The notes under the pieces were generated by a model. It saw only the letters and a program-made list of their open reading frames with translations, did not search any database and had not been told where the DNA came from. A stretch of DNA of 64,000 nt from positions 7,671,001-7,735,000 of the forward strand of contig NZ_CP107964.1 of assembly GCF_041434935.1 (NCBI RefSeq). Reading direction: 5' to 3'. Position numbers and translations under genes: made by a program. This stretch comes from Kitasatospora sp. NBC_00374 (lineage in GTDB: Bacteria; Actinomycetota; Actinomycetes; Streptomycetales; Streptomycetaceae). Shown piece after piece: positions 24,373 through 32,386 of this stretch (position 1 is the stretch's first letter; every line of letters starts with the position of its first letter).

Positions 24373-25290
24373 GTGATCGACGCACGACGGCTGCGGACCC
24401 TGCGGGCCGTGGCCGACCACCGGACCGTGACGGCCGCCGCGGCCGCGCTCTTCCTGACCCCTTCCGCCGTCTCGCAGCAGCTGGCCGCGCTGGAGCTGGA
24501 GACCGGGCACGACCTGCTCGCGCGCGACGGCCGGGGGGTGCGGCTGACTGCCGCCGGGGAGATCCTGCTGACCCACGCGGACGCGGTGCTGGCGCAGCTG
24601 GAGCGGGCCGAGGCGGATCTGGCGGCGTACCGGGACGGGGCGGCCGGGGAGGTGACGGTGGCGGCGTTCGCGACCGGGATCGCGCTGGTCCTCGCGCCGG
24701 CGATCGCGGTGCTGGCGGGGTCGGCGCCCGGGGTGCGGCTGAAGGTGCTGGACGCGGAGGGCGACGCCAGCCTGCCGATGCTGCTCGACGGCGGGGCCGA
24801 CATCGCGGTGGCTGTCGAGTACCGGGGTGCCCCGCGGGCGGACGACCTGCGGTTGACCAGGGTGCCGCTGTACGCGGAGCCGTTCGAGGCGGTGCTGCCG
24901 CTGGGGCACCCGCTGGCGGACGGCCCCGGGCCGGTCGCCGTCGCCGAGCTGTCCGCCGAGCCGTGGATCGGCCCGTACCCGGGCAACCCCTGCCACGACG
25001 TGGTGCTGCTCGCCTGTGAGTACGCCGGGTTCCAGCCCCGGCTGGTGCACTCCTCGGACGACTTCCGGGCGGTGGTGGCGCTCGCCTCGGCGGGGGCCGG
25101 GGTGGCGCTGGTGCCGCGTTCGGCGCTGCGCGGCACGGACCTGTCGCGGGTGGCGGTCCGCCCGGTGGACAGTGCGCTGGCCACCCGCAGGGTGTTCGCG
25201 GCCGTGCGCAGCGGTGCCCAGGAGCATCCGCTGATCCGGCCGGTGCTGGCCGCCCTGACCGAGGCCGCGGCGGGCCTGGCCGACAGCTGA
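24373..25290 (+). CDS. LysR-family transcriptional regulator
   Basis: The 305-residue product has an HTH at residues 4-60 (RRLRTLRAVADHRTVTAAAA, FLTPSAVSQQLAALELE) and a LysR substrate-binding domain. GTG 24373 is only 6 nt after a possible -10 CACAAT (24361-24366), so translation is probably leaderless. The neighbours do not reveal a target. The divergent-target rule fails here, because the upstream lipoprotein runs in the same direction and the downstream DUF427 gene converges. Confidence 0.92.
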   Translation: MIDARRLRTLRAVADHRTVTAAAAALFLTPSAVSQQLAALELETGHDLLARDGRGVRLTAAGEILLTHADAVLAQLERAEADLAAYRDGAAGEVTVAAFATGIALVLAPAIAVLAGSAPGVRLKVLDAEGDASLPMLLDGGADIAVAVEYRGAPRADDLRLTRVPLYAEPFEAVLPLGHPLADGPGPVAVAELSAEPWIGPYPGNPCHDVVLLACEYAGFQPRLVHSSDDFRAVVALASAGAGVALVPRSALRGTDLSRVAVRPVDSALATRRVFAAVRSGAQEHPLIRPVLAALTEAAAGLADS

Positions 25291-25339
25291 ACGCCCGCCG
25301 GCCCGCCGGCCAACCGACCCGCCGACCCCCGCGCCCGGG

Positions 25340-25627
25340 TCAGTCGGTGACGACCTCGACGCCGCGCCAGAAGGCGACCAGCCCGGCCAGGTGGGCGGCC
25401 TCCGGCTTCGGGTCGGGGTAGTACCAGGCGGCGTCCGGGTTCTCGGCGCCGGCCACCCGGAGGGTGTAGTACGAGGCCGCGCCCTTCCAGGAGCAGTGGG
25501 TGGTGGTGGCGGACGCGTCCAGGAACTCCGTCCGGACGGCCTCGGGCGGGAAGTAGTGGTTGCCCTCCACCAGGACGGCGCGGTCGCTGACCGCCAGGAT
25601 CTCGCCGTTCCAACGCGCAGTCGTCAT
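25340..25627 (-). CDS. DUF427 family protein
   Basis: The 95-residue product has the DUF427 signature: ARWNGEILAVSDRAVLVEGN, HYFPPEAVRTEFL, THCSWKGAASYYTL, and AAWYYPDPKPEA. The family fold is a compact beta barrel (CENP-V/SsuA-like in appearance) with no assigned reaction. ATG 25627 has GGTGGG upstream. It is divergent from the Gfo/Idh/MocA gene with a 166-bp gap. Confidence 0.92.
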   Translation of the reverse strand: MTTARWNGEILAVSDRAVLVEGNHYFPPEAVRTEFLDASATTTHCSWKGAASYYTLRVAGAENPDAAWYYPDPKPEAAHLAGLVAFWRGVEVVTD

Positions 25628-25677
25628 CCCACCATTGTGCGGGCTTCCGGGAGTTCCCGGGCGTGGTCCGCCAAGTC

Positions 25678-25727
25678 GGCGCATCCTGGCGCATCCTGAC
25701 TGATCAGCGGCACGTCTGGCATATGCT
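25678..25727 (+). promoter_or_regulatory. tandem repeat and likely promoter upstream of Gfo/Idh/MocA gene
   Basis: GGCGCATCCT is repeated head-to-tail at 25678-25687 and 25688-25697, followed by the palindrome CTGATCAG (25700-25707) and a possible -10 TATGCT (25722-25727). This cluster of elements in the divergent gap looks like an activator or repressor site. Confidence 0.4.
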
Positions 25728-25793
25728 GCCGGGTGGTCGGGCCTGCTGACCGGTCCCGGCCGCCACCACCCCACCCTCAGCAGGAGCGCCCCG

Positions 25794-26723
25794 ATGAGCG
25801 ACCACCACCTCGACCCCGACAGCGCGGCCATCCCGGTCGGTGTGGTCGGCCTCGGCGACATCGCCCAGAAGGCCTACCTGCCGGTGCTCGCCGCCCAGCC
25901 GGGGCTCGACCTGCGGCTGATGACCCGGGACCGCGCCAAGCTCGACCGGATCGGCGACACCTACCGGCTGCCGCACCGGTACACGGACCTCGGCGAGCTG
26001 ATCGACAGCGGTATCCGGGCGGCTTTCGTGCACGCCGCCACCGACCAGCACGTCCCGATCGTCGAGCAGCTGCTCACCGCCGGGGTCGACGTGTACGTGG
26101 ACAAGCCGCTCGACTACCACCTGGACGGGGCCCGGCGCCTGGTCGACCTGGCCGACCGCTCCGGGCGCTCGCTGCTGGTGGGCTTCAACCGCCGGCATGC
26201 CCCCGGCTACCTGCTCGCGGCCGAGCGCCCGCGTGACCTGATCGTGCTGCAGAAGCATCGCGAAGGCCTGCCGGAGGCCGCCCGCAGCGTGGTCTTCGAC
26301 GACTTCATCCACGTCGTTGACACCCTGCGCTTCCTGGTTCCCGGCGAGATCGAGCACGTGGACGTCCGCTCGCGCATCCGGGGCGGGCTGCTGGAGCACC
26401 TCGTGCTCACGCTGGCGGGTGACGGCTTCACCGCGCTCGGGATCATGAACCGGGTCAGCGGCTCCACCGAGGAGGTACTGGAGGTCTCCGGCGGCGACGC
26501 CAAGCGCGTGGTGGTCAACCTGTCCGAGGTGATCGACCACAAGGGCCAGCCCAGCATCCGCCGGCGCGGGGACTGGGTGTCGGTCGCGCGTCAGCGCGGT
26601 ATCGAGCAGATCGTCACCACCTTCCTGGACGCCGTCCGCGCCGGGAAGACCCTCTCCGCGCAGGACGCGCTGCGCACCCACGAACTGTGCGAGCTGATCG
26701 TCGAGCGGATCGAGTCCGTCTGA
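25794..26723 (+). CDS. Gfo/Idh/MocA family oxidoreductase
   Basis: The 309-residue NAD(P)-dependent oxidoreductase has the N-terminal nucleotide-binding segment VGVVGLGDIAQKAYLP and the family EKP-like motif as VDKPLDYH, where K is the usual catalytic lysine. The C-terminal beta-sheet domain follows. ATG 25794 is preceded by AGGAGCG. The last codons and stop (TCGAGTCCGTCTGAG) recur about 1.27 kb downstream as a direct repeat. Substrates in this family are usually sugars or sugar derivatives; the specific one is unknown. Confidence 0.9.
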   Translation: MSDHHLDPDSAAIPVGVVGLGDIAQKAYLPVLAAQPGLDLRLMTRDRAKLDRIGDTYRLPHRYTDLGELIDSGIRAAFVHAATDQHVPIVEQLLTAGVDVYVDKPLDYHLDGARRLVDLADRSGRSLLVGFNRRHAPGYLLAAERPRDLIVLQKHREGLPEAARSVVFDDFIHVVDTLRFLVPGEIEHVDVRSRIRGGLLEHLVLTLAGDGFTALGIMNRVSGSTEEVLEVSGGDAKRVVVNLSEVIDHKGQPSIRRRGDWVSVARQRGIEQIVTTFLDAVRAGKTLSAQDALRTHELCELIVERIESV

Positions 26724-26724
26724 G
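26710..26724. repeat. 15-bp direct repeat, left copy
   Basis: TCGAGTCCGTCTGAG includes the stop codon of the Gfo/Idh/MocA gene. An identical copy is at 27981-27995, with a two-gene cassette between them. Confidence 0.8.
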
Positions 26725-26875
26725 CCCGGATCCATCGGCCGCAATTCAGGAGGAGAGGCGTTCACCCGGGTCAACGGCAGGGCTGCCGCGGGACGGCGCA
26801 GCGGGTGGCGAGCCGGCCCCGACGGGTCGGCGGGCGGGGTCGGTCGGGGAGCGCCGCTCGTCCTCGATGAGCACA

Positions 26876-26926
26876 TCGCAAATAGATCTCTAGACACAAT
26901 TAGTTTGTCATGCAAACCTAGTTGCC
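26876..26926 (+). promoter_or_regulatory. AT-rich promoter/operator region of the cassette
   Basis: This short stretch is much richer in A and T than the rest of the window. It contains an imperfect dyad (GACACAATTAGTTTGTC, 26894-26910) just before the ATG at 26927, and CTAG at both sides. No unambiguous -35/-10 pair could be fixed. It is probably the site of the co-encoded winged-helix regulator. Confidence 0.45.
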
Positions 26927-27589
26927 ATGACGACTCCCCCTGTCCCGTCTCCGAGCGACCCCCAGAACCTTCTGGCAATGAGGCGGGCGCTGGTCCACCA
27001 CGTCCGTCGTGAGCAGCGCGGCGCCTGGTTCCCCCTCCTCGTCTTCGCCGCCGTGCGGTTCGGCGCGGCGCCGGTGGTCCGCTACGGCCAGGGCGACCAC
27101 ATCGCCGGCGACCTGCCGCCGGCGATGTGGTACTGGCCGGTGGCGCTGGTGCTCGCCTACGCCGCGATCGGCTGGTTCTACCTGCGCCGTTCCGACCGGC
27201 TCGGCCTGGGTACCCGGGTCGGACCGTACCTGGCGCTGGGGATCGTCCTGGTCGTCCTCATCACCGCCTGCGTGGCGTGGCAGGCGATGCACCCGGGGTT
27301 CCTCGCCGATCTCCACGGGCCGTCGCCCGTCGCCCTGTTCTTCAACACGGTGGTGAGCCCGGCCGGCACGATCGGCCTGGCGCTGCTGCTGCTCGCCCGG
27401 ATCGAGCGCAGCTGGCCGCTCCTCGCCATCACCTGCGGGTACCTTGGCATCATGCTCAGTGCCGGCGACCTTCCCGACCCATCGCCGTGGGGGGGCTTCC
27501 CGTACATCCTGTTCGAGGGAGGTGTGCTGCTGCTCGGCGGCGTCGGCCTCGCCCTGCTGCAACGGGTCCAGGGGCGGTCGGCCGCATGA
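26927..27589 (+). CDS. multi-pass membrane protein, unknown
   Basis: The 220-residue product has about five hydrophobic segments: WFPLLVFAAVRFGAAPVV, MWYWPVALVLAYAAIGWFYL, YLALGIVLVVLITACVAW, TIGLALLLLARI and the C-terminal ILFEGGVLLLGGVGLALL. The cytoplasmic N-terminus is MTTPPVPSPSDPQ. No SD is evident before the ATG. Its stop overlaps the next gene's ATG (ATGA), so the membrane protein and regulator are coupled. Similar membrane protein and winged-helix pairs occur in actinobacteria; the function is unknown. Confidence 0.8.
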   Translation: MTTPPVPSPSDPQNLLAMRRALVHHVRREQRGAWFPLLVFAAVRFGAAPVVRYGQGDHIAGDLPPAMWYWPVALVLAYAAIGWFYLRRSDRLGLGTRVGPYLALGIVLVVLITACVAWQAMHPGFLADLHGPSPVALFFNTVVSPAGTIGLALLLLARIERSWPLLAITCGYLGIMLSAGDLPDPSPWGGFPYILFEGGVLLLGGVGLALLQRVQGRSAA

Positions 27590-27900
27590 CCGAACACCCC
27601 ACCAGCAGCCTCGACGACGTCGTGCACCAACGTGTCCGCCTGGGCATCCTCGCGGTGGCCAAGGAAGCCCAGCGGGTGGAGTTCACGTTCCTCCGCACCA
27701 CGCTGGGTCTCACCGCCGGCAATCTCTCCCAGCACCTCGGGGTCCTGGAGAAGGCGGGTCTGGTCACGATCGACAAGGGCTACGAGGGCAAACGAGCCCG
27801 CACCTGGATCCAGCTCACCAAAGCGGGCAAGAAGGCCCTGCACGACGAGATCGCGACGCTCAAGACCCTGATCCACCAGCTCGAAGGCCACACCCAGTAG
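27586..27900 (+). CDS. winged-helix transcriptional regulator (MarR/ArsR-like)
   Basis: The 104-residue single-domain winged helix has VHQRVRLGILAVAKEAQRVEF, the recognition region TTLGLTAGNLSQHLGVLEKAGLV, and the wing IDKGYEGKRARTWIQLTKAGKKAL. It matches the small transcriptional regulators (MarR_2 type) that are usually coupled to a membrane protein gene, as here. It likely represses its own two-gene operon through the AT-rich dyad at 26894-26910. Confidence 0.88.
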   Translation: MTEHPTSSLDDVVHQRVRLGILAVAKEAQRVEFTFLRTTLGLTAGNLSQHLGVLEKAGLVTIDKGYEGKRARTWIQLTKAGKKALHDEIATLKTLIHQLEGHTQ

Positions 27901-28391
27901 CAGCCTCGGGGCAGGCGATCGACCACAGGACGCCGAAGCGATCACACGGAGATCAGACCGGTGCATCCGGGCTGAGGCGGTCGAGTCCGTCTGAGGTCGA
28001 GTCCGTCCGAGAACGTGCCGACCCCCGGGCCGGCACCCGGGCCGACTCGTCCTTCCGGGCGGTCTCACTCGTCCTGAGCGGCCTCACTCGTCCGAGTGAC
28101 ACCGTGATCGGTGGACCGCCCGGCGGGATCGCCCGGGGCGACCGGCCGTCCCGGCGCGGCATGCCCGCCGCGCCGGGGCTAGCCTCGGAGGGAGGAGTCC
28201 GTCCCCCGAGCGCAGGTCCCATGGTGGAACAGCAGCGGCAGGAGAGTGGGCGCCCGGCCGGGACCTCGGCCCGGGCGGGGGCGACCGCCTCCGGCGCCCG
28301 GCCGTCGTCCGTTCGTCTTCTGATTGTTTCCTGGGCATGGCGCGAGGTTTCCAAAGGTTCCTCCAAGAATGCGGTGCTAGCTTCGGGCGCC
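27901..28391. other. 490-bp intergenic region with short repeats
   Basis: I see no supportable gene here. It contains the right copy of the 15-bp repeat, a tandem 16-nt repeat (27979-27994 and 27995-28010, one mismatch), and ACTCGTCC three times (28045, 28067, 28086). The last of these forms CACTCG-TC-CGAGTG. A possible -10 TAGCTT (28378-28383) lies 8 nt before the PAP2 gene start. Confidence 0.5.
27979..28010. repeat. right direct repeat within a tandem 16-mer
   Basis: GGTCGAGTCCGTCTGA (27979-27994) is followed directly by GGTCGAGTCCGTCCGA (27995-28010). The first unit contains the exact 15-bp copy (27981-27995) of the Gfo/Idh/MocA gene end. Confidence 0.75.
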
Positions 28392-29465
28392 ATGACCGAC
28401 CTGCTCCGACCTGCACATTCGGGTACCCGGAACGAGCCGTCGCAGGGCGGGCCGGGCAGAGCCGACCGGATGGGGCGGCGGTTCCTCCGCCCGCGCCTGC
28501 TGGCCTGGCCGCTGTTCGCGCTCGCTTTCGCCTGGTACCTGTGGACCTACGGCCTGCCCTACGCCAACGACGTGGTGTTCTGCTGGCTGATCGCGGCCCT
28601 GGTGGCCGCGTCGGTGCACAGCGGTGGCCGCTACGGCTGGCTGCTGGTCCTGCGGGACTGGGTACCGGTGATGGCGGTGGTCTGGGTCTACTCCCTGCTG
28701 CGCGGCTACGGCGCGCACACGCCCTGGCCGGCCCGCTACGAACCGCAGTTGGGCATCGACGCACTCCTCGGCGGCGGGGAGACCTGGACCGTCCGCCTCC
28801 AGCACTGGCTCTACACGCCCGGCAGCGCGCACTGGTACGACTACCTGGTCGTGACCGTCTACATGTCGCACTTCTTCGCGGTCTTTCTGGTCCTCGCGGT
28901 GCTCTGGAAGCGCAGGTACCGGGGTTTCCGCCGGCTGCTCGCGCTCTATCTCGCGGTCACCTTCGTGGGCTTCGCCACGTATGTGCTCTACCCCGCCGAC
29001 CCGCCGTGGCTGACGGCCCAGGAGGGGCACATGCCCGCGGTCACCCGGATCGTCGGGGACGTCCTCAACCAGAGCGGTCTGCCCCGGGCCGGGTCGGTCT
29101 TCGAGAACGGCAGTCAGTTCGCCAACGACGTCGCGGCGATGCCCTCGCTGCACGCCGCGTACCCGATGCTGCTGGCGCTCTTCTTCTGGCGGGGCGCGGG
29201 CCGCCTGACCCGGGTGGTGCTGGCCGCCTATCCGCTCGCGATGGCGTTCACCCTGGTCTACGGCGCCGAGCACTTCATCGTGGACATCCTCGCCGGCTGG
29301 GCCTACGCCGTGGTCCTCTGGTACGTCCTCAGCCGGGTGCTGGACCACCGGGCCCTGCGGGTCGCCCGGGCCAGGACGGCGGCTGCGGCTCAGGCCGCCC
29401 GGCCGGTGCCGTCCGGAGCGCTGGCCGGGTCGACGGCGTCCGCGCGGGCCACGCTCCGCCGCTGA
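28392..29465 (+). CDS. PAP2-family membrane phosphatase/transferase
   Basis: The 357-residue integral membrane protein has about six helices. The PAP2 motifs sit late: VLYPADPPW, AMPSLHAAYPMLLALFFW (with the catalytic S-L-H-A) and VYGAEHFIVDILAGW (with the second His and Asp). It resembles the inositol-phosphotransferase-like PAP2 proteins of actinobacteria rather than soluble phosphatases. The start at 28392 fits a -10 (TAGCTT) 8 nt upstream, so it may be leaderless. Likely substrates are phospholipids or prenyl phosphates. Confidence 0.88.
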   Translation: MTDLLRPAHSGTRNEPSQGGPGRADRMGRRFLRPRLLAWPLFALAFAWYLWTYGLPYANDVVFCWLIAALVAASVHSGGRYGWLLVLRDWVPVMAVVWVYSLLRGYGAHTPWPARYEPQLGIDALLGGGETWTVRLQHWLYTPGSAHWYDYLVVTVYMSHFFAVFLVLAVLWKRRYRGFRRLLALYLAVTFVGFATYVLYPADPPWLTAQEGHMPAVTRIVGDVLNQSGLPRAGSVFENGSQFANDVAAMPSLHAAYPMLLALFFWRGAGRLTRVVLAAYPLAMAFTLVYGAEHFIVDILAGWAYAVVLWYVLSRVLDHRALRVARARTAAAAQAARPVPSGALAGSTASARATLRR

Positions 29466-29516
29466 CGGCCACGCCCCGGCCCCGCCGGCCAGCCACCGCC
29501 GGCCAGCCACCGTGGG

Positions 29517-30608
29517 TCAGCCCGCGCGGGTCAGGGCGAGCATCGCCGCGTCGTCCGTGAGCCCGTTCACGGTGTACGCGCGCACGTCGCCGAGCAGCCG
29601 GTCGAGCAGCGGTTCGGGGCTCTCCGCGGGAGGCATCGCCGAGAGCCGCTCGGCCACGGGGTAGAAGCGCCCGGACGCGTCGCGGGCCTCGGACACGCCG
29701 TCCGTGTACAGCAGCAGCACGTCGCCCGGGTCCAGCGGGAGCCGCTGGACGGGGTAGCGCCCGCCGGTCAGCCCCAGCAGCGCCAGCGGCGGCGACCAGG
29801 CGGGCGGGTCGACCTCACTGACCAGGTGGCCGGTGCGCAGCAGGGGCGGTGGGTGGCCGCAGTTGACCAGCCCGGCCGGTGAGCCGTCCGCGGGGACGGA
29901 CACCAGGACGGCGGTCACGAACTCCTCGTCGCCGGGCCGCCGGGCGACCACCGCGTCGAGCCGGCCCGCGACGGCCGACAGGTCGGACTCGAAGACGGCG
30001 GCCTCCCGGAAGACCCCCATGACGTCCGCCGCGGTCTCGACCGCGCCGAGCCCCTTGCCCCGGACGTCGCCCAGCAGCACCCGCACCCCGAACGGGGAGT
30101 CCACCACCGCGTAGAGGTCGCCGCCGATCCGGGCCTCGGCCATGGCGGGCGCGTACCGCACGGCGACCTCCAGCCCGCCGACCCGGGGCTCGACCGGGCG
30201 CAGCAGCGCCTGCTGGGCGGCCTCGGCCACCGAGCGCAGCCGGGCCAGCCGCCGCTCCCGGTCGGCCACCAGGGCGACCGAGGCGGCGCTGGAGACCGTG
30301 ACCGCCGCGACCGCCGCCGCGGAGGTCGCGTGCACCACGGAGTCCACCTGGTTGTTCAGCAGGGCCAGCACGGCGACCCCGGCCAGTGCCGCGAAGCCCG
30401 CGACCAGCGGGACCCAGGCCCGTCGGGTGCCGGTGCCGGCGAGCACGGGCACGGCGGCGAGCAGGGGGGAGAAGGTGACGTCGGGCGCGGTCAGGATGTC
30501 GCCGAGCAGGGCGAGCGCGATCAGCAGGTAGGCGCAGACGACCAGCTTCCCCCAGCGGGGGGAGGCCGCCGGGGGCAGCCGGCGGCGGGGGTCGTCTTCG
30601 CTCGCCAT
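29517..30608 (-). CDS. membrane-anchored PP2C/SpoIIE-type serine phosphatase
   Basis: The 363-residue product has three to four N-terminal membrane helices (residues 20-110, including VVCAYLLIALALLGDIL and AWVPLVAGFAALAGVAVL) and a short coiled segment. A SpoIIE-type PP2C domain follows, with ARIGGDLYAVVD, LLGDVRGKGLGAVE, LLLYTDGVSEARD and LTDDAAML supplying the metal-binding aspartates. GGAGGC precedes the ATG at 30608. Such phosphatases typically act on anti-anti-sigma factors. None is adjacent, so the partner is unknown. Confidence 0.9.
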   Translation of the reverse strand: MASEDDPRRRLPPAASPRWGKLVVCAYLLIALALLGDILTAPDVTFSPLLAAVPVLAGTGTRRAWVPLVAGFAALAGVAVLALLNNQVDSVVHATSAAAVAAVTVSSAASVALVADRERRLARLRSVAEAAQQALLRPVEPRVGGLEVAVRYAPAMAEARIGGDLYAVVDSPFGVRVLLGDVRGKGLGAVETAADVMGVFREAAVFESDLSAVAGRLDAVVARRPGDEEFVTAVLVSVPADGSPAGLVNCGHPPPLLRTGHLVSEVDPPAWSPPLALLGLTGGRYPVQRLPLDPGDVLLLYTDGVSEARDASGRFYPVAERLSAMPPAESPEPLLDRLLGDVRAYTVNGLTDDAAMLALTRAG

Positions 30609-30651
30609 GGGGCCTCCAGCCGCGGCGGGACATCACTCCATTCTCGCCACC

Positions 30652-30694
30652 GCACCGGGCCGCCCGCCTGGTGTACGGCGGGGCGGCCCGGTGC
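30652..30694 (-). terminator. terminator after the DHA2 transporter gene
   Basis: A perfect 14-bp stem, GCACCGGGCCGCCC (30652-30665) with GGGCGGCCCGGTGC (30681-30694), around a 15-nt loop. It lies just past the 30703 stop on the minus strand and before the start of the phosphatase gene, separating the two transcripts. Confidence 0.75.
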
Positions 30695-30702
30695 GGGCGG
30701 GG

Positions 30703-32244
30703 TCAGCGCGGGGCCACGGCCGGGTCGCCCGCCGTGCCGCCGGCCGGGACGGGCGCGTTGGCCGCCGGGACGGCCGGGCGGCGCAGCATCAGCAGCACCA
30801 GCACGCCGCCCGCCAGCCCGAACGCCGCCGACACCAGGAAGGTGTCCCGCAGGCCGTCGGCGAAGGCACCGTGGACGAGGTGCTCGACCGCCGGGCGCGA
30901 ACCGTCCGCCGCCCGGGCGACGACCGCTCCGGCCTGCCCGCCGCTGAGCGCCTGCGCCATGCCGTGCGGGTCGTCGACGCCGCTGCCGCCCTCCAGCGAG
31001 CGGGCCAGGCCCGCCTGGAAGACCGCGCCCAGCAGGGCGATGCCGAGCGCGTGGCCGAGCTGACGGGCGGTGTTGAGCGCCCCGCCGGCCATGCCGGCCC
31101 GGGCGGGCGGGACGGCGGCCATCGCGGCCGCGGCCATCGCCGGGGTGGCGAGGCCGACCCCGATGCCGCTGACGGCGAGACCGGCGGCCAGCACGCTCCA
31201 GCCGGAGTCGGCGTCGATGACGGCCTGGAGCAGCGCGCCGACGCCGATCAGCAGCAGGCCGCCGCCGATGGTCAGCCGCGGCGGGACGCCGTGCAGTCTG
31301 CGCCCGCCGATACCGGCCGTCAGGAACGCCAGGACGCTCATCGGCAGCAGGGCGAGGCCGGCCGTCACGGGGCCCATGCCGCGCACCGACTGCAACCACA
31401 GCGAGGCGTAGACCAGGTAGGCGAAGGCCGAGGCGGAGAGCAGCAGCCCGCCGATCATGATCCCGACGAAGGACGGGCTGCGGAAGAGCCGCAGGTCCAG
31501 CATCGGCCGGCTGCTGCGGGCCTCGATCAGCACGAAGGCCAGCAGCGCGAGCGCGCCGAACGCGAGCAGGCCGAGCGTGGTGGTGGAGCCCCAGCCGTTG
31601 TCCCCGGCCTTGATCAGCGCGTACGTGACGGACCCGGCGGCCAGCGTGAAGGTCGCGGTCCCGGGCAGGTCGACCCCGGCCGCCTGCGGGTTGCGGGACT
31701 CCTTGACCACCCGCAGGGTCACGGCCACGGCGACCACGCTCACCGGCAGATTGACCCAGAAGATCCACCGCCAGTCCAGGTGCTCGGTGAGCAGACCGCC
31801 GACGATCGGACCGGCCGCCGCGGCGGCGCCGTTGACCGCACCCCAGACACCGAACGCGACACCCCGGTCACGGCCCTGGTAGGCGTGGCTGAGCAGGGCC
31901 ATCGTGGTGGCGAACATCGCGGCGCCGCCCACCCCCTGCAGGGCCCGGAAGGCGATCAGCTGCCCGGGGCCCGACGCCAGTCCGCAGGCCAGCGAGGCGA
32001 CCGCGAACATGACCAGCCCGGCGACGTACACCCGGCGCCGTCCGATCAGGTCGGCGAGCGAGCCGGCGCCGAGCAGCAGTGCGGCCAGGGCCAGCGCGTA
32101 GCCGTCCATCACCCACTGCAGGTCGGCGAAGGTGGTGTGCAGGCTGGTGGCCATGTCGGGGAGCGCGACCGTCACGATGGTGACGTCCACCAGCAGCATG
32201 AACGCTCCCAGGCAGACCGCGATCAGCGGCAGCCATTTGCGCAT
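30703..32244 (-). CDS. MFS drug:proton antiporter, DHA2 (14-TM) family
   Basis: The 513-residue product has about 14 membrane helices. It shows the MFS motif A (GSLADLIGRRRVYVAG), motif C of exporters (NGAAAAAGPIVGGLL), and the DHA2 start LLVDVTIVTVALPDMA. GAGGAG lies just before ATG 32244. It is divergent from a Lrp/AsnC regulator 142 bp away. It probably exports a toxic compound or a natural product; the substrate is unknown. Confidence 0.92.
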   Translation of the reverse strand: MRKWLPLIAVCLGAFMLLVDVTIVTVALPDMATSLHTTFADLQWVMDGYALALAALLLGAGSLADLIGRRRVYVAGLVMFAVASLACGLASGPGQLIAFRALQGVGGAAMFATTMALLSHAYQGRDRGVAFGVWGAVNGAAAAAGPIVGGLLTEHLDWRWIFWVNLPVSVVAVAVTLRVVKESRNPQAAGVDLPGTATFTLAAGSVTYALIKAGDNGWGSTTTLGLLAFGALALLAFVLIEARSSRPMLDLRLFRSPSFVGIMIGGLLLSASAFAYLVYASLWLQSVRGMGPVTAGLALLPMSVLAFLTAGIGGRRLHGVPPRLTIGGGLLLIGVGALLQAVIDADSGWSVLAAGLAVSGIGVGLATPAMAAAAMAAVPPARAGMAGGALNTARQLGHALGIALLGAVFQAGLARSLEGGSGVDDPHGMAQALSGGQAGAVVARAADGSRPAVEHLVHGAFADGLRDTFLVSAAFGLAGGVLVLLMLRRPAVPAANAPVPAGGTAGDPAVAPR

Positions 32245-32340
32245 CGGGTTCTCCTCGTACTCGCGGCCGGGCGTCCGCCGCCCGGTCTCACACCGCAGAA
32301 CCTGGCAGGTGGGTCGCGGATCGGCCGAACCAGGCCGGAC

Positions 32341-32375
32341 TTCACGGCGGAATCCGACACAGGCATGCCGTGGAA
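32341..32375. promoter_or_regulatory. dyad between DHA2 transporter and Lrp regulator
   Basis: TTCACGGC (32341-32348) and GCCGTGGAA (32367-32375) are complementary apart from one extra base. An 8-bp palindrome, GGCATGCC (32362-32369), lies inside. It is a candidate Lrp/AsnC site controlling both genes. Confidence 0.35.
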
Positions 32376-32386
32376 TGATGGAAACC

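Noticed and set aside
21744..25694. Minus-strand open frame of 1316 codons across the WXG-LysR region
   Set aside because: Antisense to three genes with clear domains; low-complexity Arg/Ser/Gly sequence.
27953..28393. Minus-strand open frame in the 490-bp gap
   Set aside because: Low-complexity product, no SD, overlaps repeats and the PAP2 promoter.
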